A DNA stretch of 64,000 nucleotides from positions 1 through 64,000 of the forward strand of contig CAIQWT010000061.1 of the NCBI GenBank assembly GCA_903875605.1, read 5' to 3'. The notes under the pieces are model-generated. The model was given only the letters and a program-made list of their open reading frames with translations, did not search any database and was not told the DNA's origin. Position 1 is the stretch's first letter. Every line of letters begins with the position of its first letter. A program made the translations under genes and the position numbers. Shown piece by piece: positions 25,307 through 35,357 of the stretch. Source of the DNA: an uncultured Geobacteraceae bacterium. Its GTDB lineage: Bacteria > Desulfobacterota > Desulfuromonadia > Geobacterales > Pseudopelobacteraceae.

Positions 25307-25702
25307 TTACATACCTCCCCGTTTTTTTAAATATCGATCAAGCATATACTTCCCTGCTACTCTGGCACCGGTTGCCCAGACCGAAGTAGTGTTGAGAACG
25401 CCGGTGACAATACCCACCGAGCGATTGATGGTGCTGAGGTTGCTCCCGGTTTCCCCAAGGGCAGACATGAAGCGTTTGACGTCATCGGTGTGTTCCGCAA
25501 CACCAATGCCAACTGTTTTCATTTCTGCCAGCACGCCGGTTAATTCCTGCAATGTCGGTTTCAGCTCTTGCTGAACCATATCCGCCAACGTTCCAACCGA
25601 AGCTGCCGTCCGTTTAATTGCCAACAGTGTGGGGATAAGTGTCAGCACCAGAATAAAGATTGCTACGGCTATAATAATCAGGGCGATTCCGGTCAGCGGC
25701 AT
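25307..25702 (-). CDS. DUF948 (YtxG-like) membrane protein
   Basis: 131 residues. One N-terminal membrane helix (about 5-28) is followed by an amphipathic coiled region that resembles a methyl-accepting-protein coil (LADMVQQELKPTLQELTGVLAEM). This is the DUF948 pattern. It ends YLKKRGGM, with the ytxH gene 2 nt after its stop. The pair lies 70 nt downstream of meaB. No activity is known. Confidence 0.82.
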   Translation of the reverse strand: MPLTGIALIIIAVAIFILVLTLIPTLLAIKRTAASVGTLADMVQQELKPTLQELTGVLAEMKTVGIGVAEHTDDVKRFMSALGETGSNLSTINRSVGIVTGVLNTTSVWATGARVAGKYMLDRYLKKRGGM

Positions 25703-25772
25703 AGGTTATTCTCCTCAAACATTCATTTAAGCAAAGTATAGAGCAAATCGGGAAAAATTCAACACCCAAACA

Positions 25773-26726
25773 TTATTCAACTCTCTGCGGCATCATTTTC
25801 GCGACGATCTCTTCCACTGCAGAGTATGGATCAATGTGGTGGTCACTCATTCCCGACACAACTCTGTCAAGGTCGTTATTTATTGCCATGAATAACAACG
25901 CCTTTCTGAAAAGGGTGTCGCGCAATATTCCCATGAAATGGCGTTGATTGCGCTCGCGAAGAAATGTGCTCATGGTTCCGCTTGTGAGGAAAAAATCCCG
26001 GTGTTTCATGATCTCATCGGTTAGCTCGTTAATGCCGGTGCCACGGGTAGCTTCTGTCTTCATGACCTGAGGGTTCCAGTTGCCGTCCACGATGTTACGC
26101 ATTTCCAGCATGTTACTCAATTCACGGGCAGTACGATCAGCCCCGTCCCGGTCGGCCTTGTTAACAACAAAGATGTCGCCGATCTCTAGGATGCCGGCTT
26201 TGATTGCCTGAATGTCGTCACCTAGTCCCGGCACCATAACAACACAGGTTGTGTGCGCCTCCTTGACAATATCAACCTCATCCTGACCGACTCCGACAGT
26301 TTCAATTATGATTATATCCATTCCGATGGCGTCCATTACTAAGGCGACATCTGAAGTCGAGCGAGAAAGGCCACCGAGTGACCCTCGCGTGGCTAGGCTG
26401 CGAATGAAAACGCCTTCGTCGCAGGAGTGGCGGTTCATGCGGATGCGATCGCCAAGGATAGCGCCACCGGTAAAGGGGCTGGTGGGGTCGATTGCAACAA
26501 CGCCGACTTTTTTTCCACGTGTGCGGAATGATGCGGTCAGTTGATCGACCAAAGTTGATTTGCCGGCGCCGGGAGGGCCGGTAATGCCGATAATAAAGGC
26601 TTTGCCGGTACGGTGATACAGCAATTTAAGCTCTTCTATTGCCTCTGGACGACAGTCGTCGATGTCGCGCATCAGTCTGGCTGCTGCCCGGATATTGCCT
26701 TCTAAAACCTGCTCTGCGAGTGACAT
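25773..26726 (-). CDS. meaB: MeaB/ArgK-type G3E GTPase
   Basis: 317 residues. The P-loop is GPPGAGKST (about 50-58), followed by the switch segment VVAIDPTSPFTGGAILGDRIRM and the NKAD base motif near 190; the GTPase has the ETVGVGQDE signature of the G3E family. MeaB proteins protect and reload B12-dependent mutases such as methylmalonyl-CoA mutase with adenosylcobalamin. No mutase large subunit is beside it here, but a free B12-binding subunit lies 8 kb away (34953). It is 92 nt downstream of hldD, in the same orientation as the cobalt transporter genes. Confidence 0.92.
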   Translation of the reverse strand: MSLAEQVLEGNIRAAARLMRDIDDCRPEAIEELKLLYHRTGKAFIIGITGPPGAGKSTLVDQLTASFRTRGKKVGVVAIDPTSPFTGGAILGDRIRMNRHSCDEGVFIRSLATRGSLGGLSRSTSDVALVMDAIGMDIIIIETVGVGQDEVDIVKEAHTTCVVMVPGLGDDIQAIKAGILEIGDIFVVNKADRDGADRTARELSNMLEMRNIVDGNWNPQVMKTEATRGTGINELTDEIMKHRDFFLTSGTMSTFLRERNQRHFMGILRDTLFRKALLFMAINNDLDRVVSGMSDHHIDPYSAVEEIVAKMMPQRVE

Positions 26727-26818
26727 GGGATACCTGCCGAATATGAATTAAGTGCATTCATGTAAAATTTAAATAGGTGCACGAGTCATGGATTGAAACA
26801 CCAGTTGCAATGTTACGG

Positions 26819-27811
26819 TCAATCCCCAAGCCGCCTGCCAGGAACAAGATAATTTCTGATATAATCGGCAACCGCTTCTTCAACCGGGGTGACCGGATCT
26901 GAATAGCCTGCCGCATGGATCTTTGCGGTCTCGGCACAGGTCAAATACTGATACGTGTTGCGGATTGATTCCGGCATGTCGATATACTCGATACTGACCG
27001 GCTTCTCCATGGCAGTGAATACGGCGAGGGCCAGGCGATTCCAGCTTACGGTCGTGCCGCCGCCGACGTTGTAGAGGCCGCCCGATTCCATATTCCGGAG
27101 AAAATGAAGCGTCATGGCAGCGGCGTCTTTGACGTAGATGAAGTCACGCAGCTGCTCGCCGTCGCCGTAATCCGGACGATGTGACTTGAACAGCTTTAGT
27201 GTACCGGTAGTGCCGATCTGTTCGTGGGCCTTAAGGACTAGGGAGCGCATTTCCCCCTTATGCTGCTCATTAGGGCCATAGACGTTGAAAAATTTGATAC
27301 CGACTATCTTGTCAAGTATCCCCTGTCGCAGCGCCCACAAATCAAAGAGCTGTTTGGAGTAGCCGTACATATTTAATGGCCTGAGCAGCGGCAATTGGCT
27401 GTTGTCGTCGACGAAGCCATGTTCACCGTCGCCATAGGTCGCAGCGCTGGAAGCATAGATAAATCGGGCGTCGGCAGCCAGTGCAGACAGGGCAAGCTTC
27501 CGGGAATATTCAAAGTTGTTTTTGATCAGATAGGTGGCATCAGGCTCGGTTGTGGCGGAGCAGGCCCCCAAATGAATGACCGCGTCCAACTTACGGCCTC
27601 CCGGCAGGCGTCCGGAGAGTGTGCCCTCATCGAGAAGACGCTCAAAAGAATCTTTTTCCAGATAATCCATGAAGTGGAGCGGCGCTAGGTTGCGCCATTT
27701 ATCGGTTGTTCCAAGGTGATCAACTATCAGTATGTCTTCTCTGCCAAGTTCATTAAGGCGTTGAACCACTGCGCTGCCAATCAGCCCTGCTCCCCCCGTT
27801 ACGATGATCAT
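26819..27811 (-). CDS. hldD: ADP-L-glycero-D-manno-heptose 6-epimerase
   Basis: 330 residues, the normal HldD (RfaD) length. It makes the heptose donor for LPS inner core. The NAD-binding Rossmann start is VTGGAGLIGSAVV at residues 4-16. The SDR catalytic YxxxK is in MYGYSKQLFD (about 147-156), and KFFNVYGPNE is the typical active-site segment. Its ATG overlaps the stop of cbiO by 4 nt, so an LPS gene is translationally coupled to the cobalt transporter genes. Confidence 0.95.
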   Translation of the reverse strand: MIIVTGGAGLIGSAVVQRLNELGREDILIVDHLGTTDKWRNLAPLHFMDYLEKDSFERLLDEGTLSGRLPGGRKLDAVIHLGACSATTEPDATYLIKNNFEYSRKLALSALAADARFIYASSAATYGDGEHGFVDDNSQLPLLRPLNMYGYSKQLFDLWALRQGILDKIVGIKFFNVYGPNEQHKGEMRSLVLKAHEQIGTTGTLKLFKSHRPDYGDGEQLRDFIYVKDAAAMTLHFLRNMESGGLYNVGGGTTVSWNRLALAVFTAMEKPVSIEYIDMPESIRNTYQYLTCAETAKIHAAGYSDPVTPVEEAVADYIRNYLVPGRRLGD

Positions 27812-28665
27812 GGTTTTGTCTCCTGCCTGATGTGGGCACCGAGTGCCGTCAGTAATTCACTTTTACTCCGCGGCAGATATCCCTTATCACGAAGATCAAT
27901 TCCAATCAAGGATAGCTGACTGGAAATTTCTGCAACCAGTGGTGCTGCGCCCAGCTCATTCCGTACGTCCTGCTGCAGAAGTATTTTCGCCGGGACGCCA
28001 TGAGCCAGCAGTCGTCCTGATTGCAATATGATCGCTTCATCCGCCCATCCGTAGGCAAAGTCCAGGTCATGGGTTGCGACTATAATCGTCATTCCGGCGG
28101 CATGCAGTCGTTCTAGAACTGTTGTCAGCTCTTCCTGCATGGTTATGTCGAGGCCGGCCATCGGTTCGTCAAGGACCACAACCTCAGGCTGCATGGCAAG
28201 TACGCCGGCAATACAGACCCTTTTTTTCTGGCCGTAGCTGAGGTTGTGAACCGGTTTGTCGGCAGAATCTGTCATGCCCACAGCATGCAGAGCTTCCTCC
28301 ACCCTTTCCCGTACTATTTTTTCTGACAGTCCGAGATTCATGGGACCAAAAGAGACATCCTCACGTACACTGGCAGAAAAGAGCTGGCTATCCGGATTCT
28401 GAAATACCAGTCCTACCCGCGAACGCAGCTTTCGCAGTTCGCTCCTGCCGTAATCAAGTGGCGTTCCTTCCCAGCGAACTTGTCCGGAAGATGGCCGCAA
28501 AATGCCGTTAAGATGGAGAAACAGGGTCGTCTTGCCGGCGCCGTTGGTGCCCAGTACGGCGGTGCGCGAACCTCTGGCTACAGTTAGTGAACAGTTGTCG
28601 AGGGCGCTCGTGCCGTCAGGATACCGATACGAAACATTCGTGAGGCTCAGTATGGCAGCTGTCAT
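27808..28665 (-). CDS. cbiO: Cobalt ECF-type transporter ATPase CbiO
   Basis: 285 residues. Walker A is GTNGAGKTT at residues 39-47, the ABC signature is LSYGQKKRV, and Walker B is VVVLDEPMAGL. It drives uptake of Co2+ with CbiM, CbiN and CbiQ. Its ATG overlaps cbiQ by 4 nt and its stop overlaps hldD by 4 nt. The C-terminal extension of about 50 residues is usual for this family. Confidence 0.95.
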   Translation of the reverse strand: MTAAILSLTNVSYRYPDGTSALDNCSLTVARGSRTAVLGTNGAGKTTLFLHLNGILRPSSGQVRWEGTPLDYGRSELRKLRSRVGLVFQNPDSQLFSASVREDVSFGPMNLGLSEKIVRERVEEALHAVGMTDSADKPVHNLSYGQKKRVCIAGVLAMQPEVVVLDEPMAGLDITMQEELTTVLERLHAAGMTIIVATHDLDFAYGWADEAIILQSGRLLAHGVPAKILLQQDVRNELGAAPLVAEISSQLSLIGIDLRDKGYLPRSKSELLTALGAHIRQETKP

Positions 28666-29411
28666 GGCAGCGTTACCGCAAGAGCGATGAGGAGAATACC
28701 GGAGATAGCAGCTCTGGAGATTGAACGTGTAGCATGCGGAAAATCAGGCGGTAAAAAAAGGAGCGCACCGTCATTATTACGCGCAACTGCGGCCAGGTGC
28801 AGTGCCTGACTTCGTTGCCAGACCTGTACGGACAGGTTGGCAATAAGTACACCTAGAGAACGGAGAGAAATCGCGACAGAGGCATATCCAAGGCGTGCGG
28901 ATTGAGCGGTGAGAGTTTCGTGCACGACTTCGGACAGGACAAAAAGAGTGCGATAACAGAGCGTCATAAGATCGAGCAGTGTGTCCGGCAGCTTGCAGAG
29001 TCGCAGCAGGGAGATGATGTCCGGTAGTGGAGTCGTCAGGGCCAGAAAAAGCAGCGCAGTCAGGCAGGCCAGCGAACGGCAGCAGACATGGGCAATGCGG
29101 GTCATTTCCGGTCCTGCCAGATGGAGCGATACGCCGGTGGCATAATTATGGCCAAAATCAAGTGAAACGAGCAGTGACAGGGCGCTCGTCACCAGAAAAA
29201 GCAGTGCCGGAGCGGCTACCCGCAGATAGCGCATGGGGGGCACGCCCGCACCCATAATAGCGGCAGCAGTCAGCATGAGTGCTATCAGCAGGGCTGTTCG
29301 AGAAGAGCCTGCCGCAAATGCGGCGATCATGCCGCAGAGAGAAAATAAACCTTTAGCAGTCGGAGTAACCCGCCGCCAGCGGTTTGTATAAGCAGATAGT
29401 TCGGTCAGCAC
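28662..29411 (-). CDS. cbiQ: Cobalt transporter transmembrane protein CbiQ
   Basis: 249 residues with several hydrophobic helices (about 22-60, 65-85, 110-128 and 230-249). The cytosolic coupling-helix region includes MTLCYRTLFVLSEVVHET and AQSARLGYAS, where ECF T-components carry their Ala-Arg-Gly-type coupling motifs. It is the membrane coupling subunit of the CbiMNQO cobalt importer. It overlaps cbiN by 7 nt and cbiO by 4 nt. Confidence 0.9.
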   Translation of the reverse strand: MLTELSAYTNRWRRVTPTAKGLFSLCGMIAAFAAGSSRTALLIALMLTAAAIMGAGVPPMRYLRVAAPALLFLVTSALSLLVSLDFGHNYATGVSLHLAGPEMTRIAHVCCRSLACLTALLFLALTTPLPDIISLLRLCKLPDTLLDLMTLCYRTLFVLSEVVHETLTAQSARLGYASVAISLRSLGVLIANLSVQVWQRSQALHLAAVARNNDGALLFLPPDFPHATRSISRAAISGILLIALAVTLP

Positions 29412-29740
29412 CGGGTTTCCGTGCCACTTTCTCGGCGCATTTTGGCTCGCGTTGTAGAAACGCCGATGTAATAGCCGATAAAACCGGCTCCCAATGCGGC
29501 TTGCAGGGCAAACAACATTGATCCTACCTCGCCGCTGGGTGGCTCCATTAGCGGTCTCGCCCAGGCTTTGTAGCCGGGGGCGATACTTCCTACCAGATCC
29601 TTTGCCTTGTCATCGGCACCGGTGAATATTACAGCCTGTTTGCTATTTACACCCCGCGCCGGCTTTCTGATCATCCAGAGTGGTAGCGCTATCAGGGCGA
29701 CTACTGCAAGCAAAAGCAGCATGTTCTGATAGCGTTTCAT
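29405..29740 (-). CDS. cbiN: Cobalt transport protein CbiN-like
   Basis: 111 residues, with an N-terminal membrane helix (about 7-24), a periplasmic loop ([19 protein letters not shown] contains the family FxGADD-x-A-like start) and a second helix (about 75-95). This is the two-helix topology of CbiN, which helps CbiM deliver Co2+. Its ATG overlaps cbiM by 4 nt and its stop overlaps cbiQ. The gene position fixes the call as much as the sequence. Confidence 0.88.
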   Translation of the reverse strand: MKRYQNMLLLLAVVALIALPLWMIRKPARGVNSKQAVIFTGADDKAKDLVGSIAPGYKAWARPLMEPPSGEVGSMLFALQAALGAGFIGYYIGVSTTRAKMRRESGTETRC

Positions 29741-30414
29741 GCCCGAACGGTCTCTGGTGCCGTAACTTTCATTTCCTGAAGTTCCCTGGCGTTGAAGCGC
29801 AACAGTGAGTTCATTACCACAACTGTCAGGAGCCCTTCAATGATCGCCAATGGCATTTGAGTAAAAGCGAAAACTGCGGAAAATTTGACGAAAGATGCGG
29901 TAAAGCCGCCTGTCGGGTCAGGGAATGCAAGTGCCAGCTGCGCAGAAGTGGTGATGTAGGTTAAAAGATCTGCAAGCGATGCCGCGAGGAAAATAGACAG
30001 CCCGAAAGCGAGCTTTACTGACTTGGCAAGCCTGAATATTGCAGCTGCGGCAAATGGTCCCACTATCGCCATAGAAAAAATATTTGCCCCCAGAGTTGTC
30101 AATCCCCCGTGGGCCAGTAGGATCGCCTGGAACAGAAGTACAACCGCGCCGATGGGGGCCATGGCTGTCGGTCCAAACAACACCGCTCCCAATCCGGTTC
30201 CGGTGGGATGTGAACAGCTGCCGGTGACTGAAGGCAGCTTCAGGGCCGAGAGAACAAAAGTGAAGGCAGCAGCAACCCCTAGCAGCATCCGCTGTTCCGG
30301 GTTTTCTTTTACCCTTTTATTGATCACATGCAGGCCGTAGCCAACGAACGGAGCGGCGGCAATGCTCCAGCCTATGGCATGTTTTACCGGTAAAAAACCT
30401 TCCATGATATGCAT
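29737..30414 (-). CDS. cbiM: Cobalt transport substrate-binding membrane protein CbiM
   Basis: 225 residues from the ATG at 30414. The CbiM N-terminus is MHIMEGFLP, whose Met1-His2 amino end binds the metal, so the inner start is certain; an upstream in-frame ATG at 30555 would lie inside the terminator/riboswitch leader. GGGAG precedes the start by 8 nt. Later segments such as [18 protein letters not shown] (the HPTG motif) and the six-helix layout are typical. It begins the cbiMNQO operon behind a cobalamin riboswitch. Confidence 0.96.
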   Translation of the reverse strand: MHIMEGFLPVKHAIGWSIAAAPFVGYGLHVINKRVKENPEQRMLLGVAAAFTFVLSALKLPSVTGSCSHPTGTGLGAVLFGPTAMAPIGAVVLLFQAILLAHGGLTTLGANIFSMAIVGPFAAAAIFRLAKSVKLAFGLSIFLAASLADLLTYITTSAQLALAFPDPTGGFTASFVKFSAVFAFTQMPLAIIEGLLTVVVMNSLLRFNARELQEMKVTAPETVRA

Positions 30415-30446
30415 GGTTGTAACTCCCGACTGTTTTGAGAAAGCAT

Positions 30447-30487
30447 AAAAAAAGTCCGCATCTGCGAGGGCAGCATGCGGACTTTTC
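30447..30487 (-). terminator. Terminator at the 3' side of the B12 riboswitch
   Basis: On the minus strand AGTCCGCAT and ATGCGGACT form a 9-bp stem that continues with AAA/TTT pairs and ends in a T run (the A run at 30447-30453 on the plus strand). It lies between the riboswitch and cbiM, where B12 binding would cause termination. Confidence 0.85.
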
Positions 30488-30552
30488 GTATTTAAAGTCA
30501 CATTACGCGTGTTCCACTTCCCGATCCCTCGAGAAAAGCTTGTGGTAAGAAT

Positions 30553-30740
30553 CATGGCAGGTCTTCTGGCTCGCGATTCATCCTCAAGGCGCCTTCCCGG
30601 TCTTTAGACCAGTGACATATTGCCCATTGTCCTCGCTTACAGCGGCGGGTCCGCGGGGGAGTTGCCATAAAGCGTCACCCCTCTTCCCTATCAAGCCCAT
30701 GTGGGCACCGTGATTCGTTATTCAATTGTCATACAGCAAG
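30553..30740 (-). ncRNA. Cobalamin riboswitch
   Basis: Read on the minus strand the segment contains the conserved blocks of a cobalamin riboswitch: the GGTGCCCAC region at the 5' side, GAGGACAATGG near the core, a GCCACTG-like junction, CGGGAAGGCGCC, and the end GAAGACCTGCC (30556-30566). It lies 140 nt upstream of cbiM. Together with the terminator that follows, it would shut down cobalt import when coenzyme B12 is plentiful. Exact ends are approximate. Confidence 0.93.
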
Positions 30741-30769
30741 CAACCCGCAAACGGGTGAAAGTGTAACTG

Positions 30770-30797
30770 AGATAACATGTCATCTGCAATCTGTCAA
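30770..30797 (-). promoter_or_regulatory. Sigma70 promoter of the riboswitch-cbiMNQO transcript
   Basis: On the minus strand TTGACA (30792-30797) and TTATCT (30770-30775) are separated by 16 nt. Transcription would start near 30763, just before the riboswitch. Confidence 0.7.
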
Positions 30798-30974
30798 GGC
30801 TGATTGTTGTTAAGAATCAGCTGTATATCGGCCTGTGCGTAAAATTATCAGGGGCTTGGTTGAGCGGAACTGCATCTACATGACCGACAATGTTTGAATG
30901 TAAATAAAACTCGGAAACAGCTGGCAATCGTTCGTTCTCTTCGTCAACCTGTTATGACTTGTCTCTTAACCCGC

Positions 30975-31034
30975 TTGACGATATATTGCCGCAAATTTTA
31001 TCGCTCTCTGAATGGCGTCAGCCAATCAGAGAGC
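30975..31034 (+). promoter_or_regulatory. Promoter with ModE-like palindrome and leader hairpin
   Basis: TTGACG (30975-30980) overlaps CGATATATTGCCGC...TTTTATCG (30979-31003), an imperfect palindrome that resembles the E. coli ModE operator (CGTTATATTGTCGCC...CATAACG, from memory). A hairpin follows: GCTCTCTGA (31003-31011) pairs with TCAGAGAGC (31026-31034), with an inner TGGC/GCCA stem. All lie just before the ABC ATPase at 31069. A molybdate-responsive operator is inferred. Confidence 0.4.
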
Positions 31035-31068
31035 ATCTGTCGATTTTCCAGCGGCGGGAGAAACTGCA

Positions 31069-31797
31069 ATGAACTTAATACTTGAAGTTGAAAATTTGAA
31101 GATAATGCGTGGTGGAGTGCAGGTGCTGGATCTGCCCCGTTTTTCCGTTGCTGCCGAAGAGAAAGTCGCTGTGGTCGGGCCGAACGGAGCCGGTAAATCC
31201 AGCTTGCTGCTGGCGCTTGCCTGTTTGTTGAAGCGTGAGTCCGGTACGATATCTTTTCAGGGTGAGCCGGTTTTGGAGCGAGTGGAGACAGCCTATCGCC
31301 GCAGGATTGCCATGGTTTTTCAAGAGCCGCTGCTGTTTGACACAACGGTACTTGATAATGTGGCCGAAGGGTTGCGAATACGGGGTACGGGGCGGAGTGA
31401 AGCAAGGGACATTGCCCGGGATAGTCTCGAACTTTTTAAGGTTGGGCACCTGGACGGGCGCTCCGCACACAAGTTGTCAGGAGGCGAGGCTCAACGAGTG
31501 AGCCTTGCTCGTGCTTTTGCCGTAAGGCCGGAGCTGCTTCTTATGGATGAACCCTTTTCCAGTCTTGATCTGCCAACGAGAATCGTGTTGGCTGAGGATC
31601 TGGGGCGTATTCTGCATGAATCAGGAACTGCTGCTATTATAGCTACTCACGATCGCATCGAGGCTTTTCATATTGTTGACCGCCTGGTGGTCATGGATGT
31701 GGGTAGAATAGTTCAGGAAGGGGCGCCGAAAGAAGTTTTAGCACAGCCTGTCAATGCTTTTATTGCTGCGTTCAAGAGGACGACCGGAGTGAATTAA
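31069..31797 (+). CDS. Orphan ABC transporter ATPase (tungstate/molybdate TupC/ModC-like)
   Basis: 242 residues from the ATG at 31069, which follows GCGGGAG; an in-frame start at 31012 would fall within the leader hairpin. Walker A is GPNGAGKSS (about 36-44), the signature LSGGEAQRVSLARAF and Walker B LLLMDEPFSSLD follow. Length and sequence style fit anion importers such as TupC, WtpC or ModC. No permease or binding protein is nearby, so partners must be elsewhere. The ModE-like operator upstream supports a molybdate or tungstate role, but substrate is an inference. A sirtuin gene follows after 20 nt. Confidence 0.8.
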   Translation: MNLILEVENLKIMRGGVQVLDLPRFSVAAEEKVAVVGPNGAGKSSLLLALACLLKRESGTISFQGEPVLERVETAYRRRIAMVFQEPLLFDTTVLDNVAEGLRIRGTGRSEARDIARDSLELFKVGHLDGRSAHKLSGGEAQRVSLARAFAVRPELLLMDEPFSSLDLPTRIVLAEDLGRILHESGTAAIIATHDRIEAFHIVDRLVVMDVGRIVQEGAPKEVLAQPVNAFIAAFKRTTGVN

Positions 31798-31817
31798 CGC
31801 CGGGGCGGAGGTTGACT

Positions 31818-32633
31818 ATGCAGGAGTATGCCGCTTCAATAATCATGGATGCAGAAGTCTTTGTCATCACCGCCGGTGCTGGAATGGGTGTCGATTCCGG
31901 GTTGCCTGACTTTCGAGGCGACCATGGGTTTTGGAAGGCATATCCGGCGTATGCACGTCTTGGCCTCTCTTTTATCGACTGCGCCAACCCGCAGCATTTT
32001 GCCGATAATCCTTCTCTCGGGTGGGGTTTTTATGGACATAGGACGAATCTATACCGCAATACAATTCCTCACGAAGGTTTCGCGATTATCAAAAAGTGGA
32101 TTGAGCGCAACAGCGCCGAATATTTTGTGGTTACCTCCAATGTTGACGGCCAGTTTCAAAAAGCGGGTTTTGCTGACGAGCGGATTCTGGAGGTGCATGG
32201 GTCGATACACTGGCTGCAGTGCCAGATGCCCTGCAGCAGCAGTATCTGGATGAACGATGAGGTTGTCCGGGTTGATGAAGCCTCTATGCGGGCACTTCAT
32301 CCCTTCCCGCGCTGTCCGGATTGCGGTGAGGTTAGTCGCCCTAATATCCTCATGTTTGGTGACTGGTCGTGGCTGCCGGATCGCACCCGAATTCAGGAAC
32401 ACGCCTTTGACAGGTTTCTGGAATCTAATGCCGAACGCCGTATTGCGGTGATTGAAATGGGAGCGGGTTGCGCCATACCTACGATTCGAGCAACATCGGA
32501 GCGTATTGGGTGGGATCTTGAAAAGGCTACGGTTATTCGTATTAATCCGCGCGAACCGGGAATAAAATCGCCGCATATATCAATGCCATGCGGGGCGCTG
32601 GAGGGATTGCGGAAGATTGACGCGCTGCTGTAG
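31818..32633 (+). CDS. Sir2-family (sirtuin-like) protein, divergent type
   Basis: 271 residues. ATG at 31818 follows GGCGGAGG; a TTG at 31812 is possible but lies too close to that site. The NAD-binding start is GAGMGVDSGLPDFRG (about 19-33; usual sirtuins have GAGxSxxSGIPDFR). Then come TSNVDGQFQKAGF, the catalytic His in LEVHGSIHW, and two zinc knuckles, CQMPC and CPDC. It should therefore deacylate or ADP-ribosylate proteins, though the motif differences set it apart from CobB. It is 20 nt after the ABC ATPase and ends in a strong terminator. Confidence 0.85.
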   Translation: MQEYAASIIMDAEVFVITAGAGMGVDSGLPDFRGDHGFWKAYPAYARLGLSFIDCANPQHFADNPSLGWGFYGHRTNLYRNTIPHEGFAIIKKWIERNSAEYFVVTSNVDGQFQKAGFADERILEVHGSIHWLQCQMPCSSSIWMNDEVVRVDEASMRALHPFPRCPDCGEVSRPNILMFGDWSWLPDRTRIQEHAFDRFLESNAERRIAVIEMGAGCAIPTIRATSERIGWDLEKATVIRINPREPGIKSPHISMPCGALEGLRKIDALL

Positions 32634-32662
32634 TTTGCCAGTACGGCATACGATAATAGAAT

Positions 32663-32703
32663 AGACACAAAAAAGCCCGGTGAAGACCGGGCTTTTTGTG
32701 TCT
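32663..32703. terminator. Strong bidirectional terminator
   Basis: AGACACAAAAAAGCCCGGT pairs with ACCGGGCTTTTTGTGTCT around a GAAG loop. It separates the convergent sirtuin (+) and gdhA (-) genes. Confidence 0.92.
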
Positions 32704-32718
32704 GATAGCTCTTGAATG

Positions 32719-34080
<1,362 letters not shown>

Positions 34081-34233
34081 TTAAATTTTAGGCTCTGATA
34101 GCATAAAAAAAGTGCATTTGCAAATTAAATAGGCAAAATTGAGGGTATTATATTCAGTATGCGTAGCTTAATGTGAATATTTTAGGCAGATCTATGTGTG
34201 GGGAGGAAGAAATTATGTAAAGAAGTGACAAAA

Positions 34234-34953
34234 CTAAAGTGCGTTGATGTGCGTGGCCGTTTCCCTCTCCAGCAGGCATCCGGTGCGCAGGTCAGTATCT
34301 TCGGCGGTGTTGATGAGTCGCTTTGCTGCAGAGAGTACATTCAGGGGATGGCTGGCAATCCGTTCGGCGTAACGCGAGACATACTGCCAAAATTGGTTAT
34401 CAGGATATATCCGATCAACCAGGCCCATGTGAAGAGCTTCGGCTGCACCGAATATCTCTGAAGTCATGAAGATTTCACGTGCGAAATTTTTGCCAACTAT
34501 ACGAGGCAGCTTGTGAGTGCCACAGAATCCGGTGATGATGCCGAGCTTCGCACCGGAATGTCCAATTCGCAGGAATTCAGAGGCAATACGAATATCACAA
34601 GACATGGCCAAATCACAGCCTCCACCCATGGTGATTCCATTCAGGGCCCCGATAACCGGCTTTGGGCATGATTCGATCTGGTCAAACAGTGATTGGCCGA
34701 GTTCGGCAAAATGGAAGGCGTCGCGGGGCTCAAAATGAACCATCTGGCCGATATCTGCTCCGACGGCGAATGATTCGCCAGGGTAGCCGCTGAGAACGAT
34801 AACATTCGCTGACACATCCTCTTCAAGCTGAGTGAACGCGCGTTTGAGTTCCCTGATGGTGGTGATGGAGAGTTTGTTAAAGCGCGAACCGGCATCGAGT
34901 CGGATGTACCCGACGCGGTTCGTTATTTCTATGAGAAGCTTTTTGAATGGCAT
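34234..34953 (-). CDS. Enoyl-CoA hydratase/isomerase (crotonase) family protein
   Basis: 239 residues, crotonase fold. The oxyanion-hole segment SGYPGESFAVGADIGQM (about 55-71) and NGITMGGGCDLAMSCDIRIA (about 104-123) are normal. By hand alignment with the rat enzyme the first catalytic Glu (Glu144) is replaced (GHSGAKLG), and the second (Glu164) is kept in FAREIFMTS. That pattern fits an isomerase, decarboxylase or another crotonase reaction rather than ordinary hydration. Its ATG overlaps the TAA of the B12-binding subunit gene by 1 nt, so the two are tightly coupled. Confidence 0.87.
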   Translation of the reverse strand: MPFKKLLIEITNRVGYIRLDAGSRFNKLSITTIRELKRAFTQLEEDVSANVIVLSGYPGESFAVGADIGQMVHFEPRDAFHFAELGQSLFDQIESCPKPVIGALNGITMGGGCDLAMSCDIRIASEFLRIGHSGAKLGIITGFCGTHKLPRIVGKNFAREIFMTSEIFGAAEALHMGLVDRIYPDNQFWQYVSRYAERIASHPLNVLSAAKRLINTAEDTDLRTGCLLERETATHINAL

Positions 34954-35357
34954 TATGCCCTTGGTATGACGTTATTTTTTACCCAGTCAACAATGTATTC
35001 TGTTGATGTGCCGGGGGTAAAAACCTCGCAAATGCCGGCTTCTTTAAGACCTGGAATGTCATCTTCAGGAATGACTCCTCCGCCGAAAACCTTGATGTCG
35101 TCAACGCCTTTCTCCTTGAATATCTGCATGACTTTCGGGAGGAGCGTGTTGTGAGCGCCGGACAGGATTGACAACCCGACACAATCAACGTCTTCCTGAA
35201 TAGCGGCCGATACAATCTGATCCGGCGTCTGATGCAGGCCGGTATAGATTACTTCAAAGCCGGCGTCGCGAAAGGCACGGGCGATTATTTTGGCCCCACG
35301 GTCGTGGCCATCCAGTCCGGGTTTTCCGACAAGTACGCGTAATGTTCTTTCAGCCAT
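34953..35357 (-). CDS. B12-binding subunit of a methylmalonyl-CoA mutase-type enzyme
   Basis: 134 residues, a free cobalamin-binding domain. The DxHxxG motif that carries the cobalt-ligating His is DGHDRG at residues 16-21 (His18), followed by GLSILSG and VFGGGVIP. It corresponds to the C-terminal domain of the mutase large chain, or the small subunit of split enzymes. No catalytic chain is in the window. It is co-transcribed with cobO and two crotonase genes, and MeaB lies 8 kb away, so it serves an adenosylcobalamin mutase acting on acyl-CoA. The exact substrate is not known. Confidence 0.93.
   Translation of the reverse strand: MAERTLRVLVGKPGLDGHDRGAKIIARAFRDAGFEVIYTGLHQTPDQIVSAAIQEDVDCVGLSILSGAHNTLLPKVMQIFKEKGVDDIKVFGGGVIPEDDIPGLKEAGICEVFTPGTSTEYIVDWVKNNVIPRA

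Noticed and set aside
34198-34461. 87-codon plus-strand open frame
   Set aside because: It runs over the end of the crotonase gene on the other strand and begins in the gdhA leader; no protein likeness.
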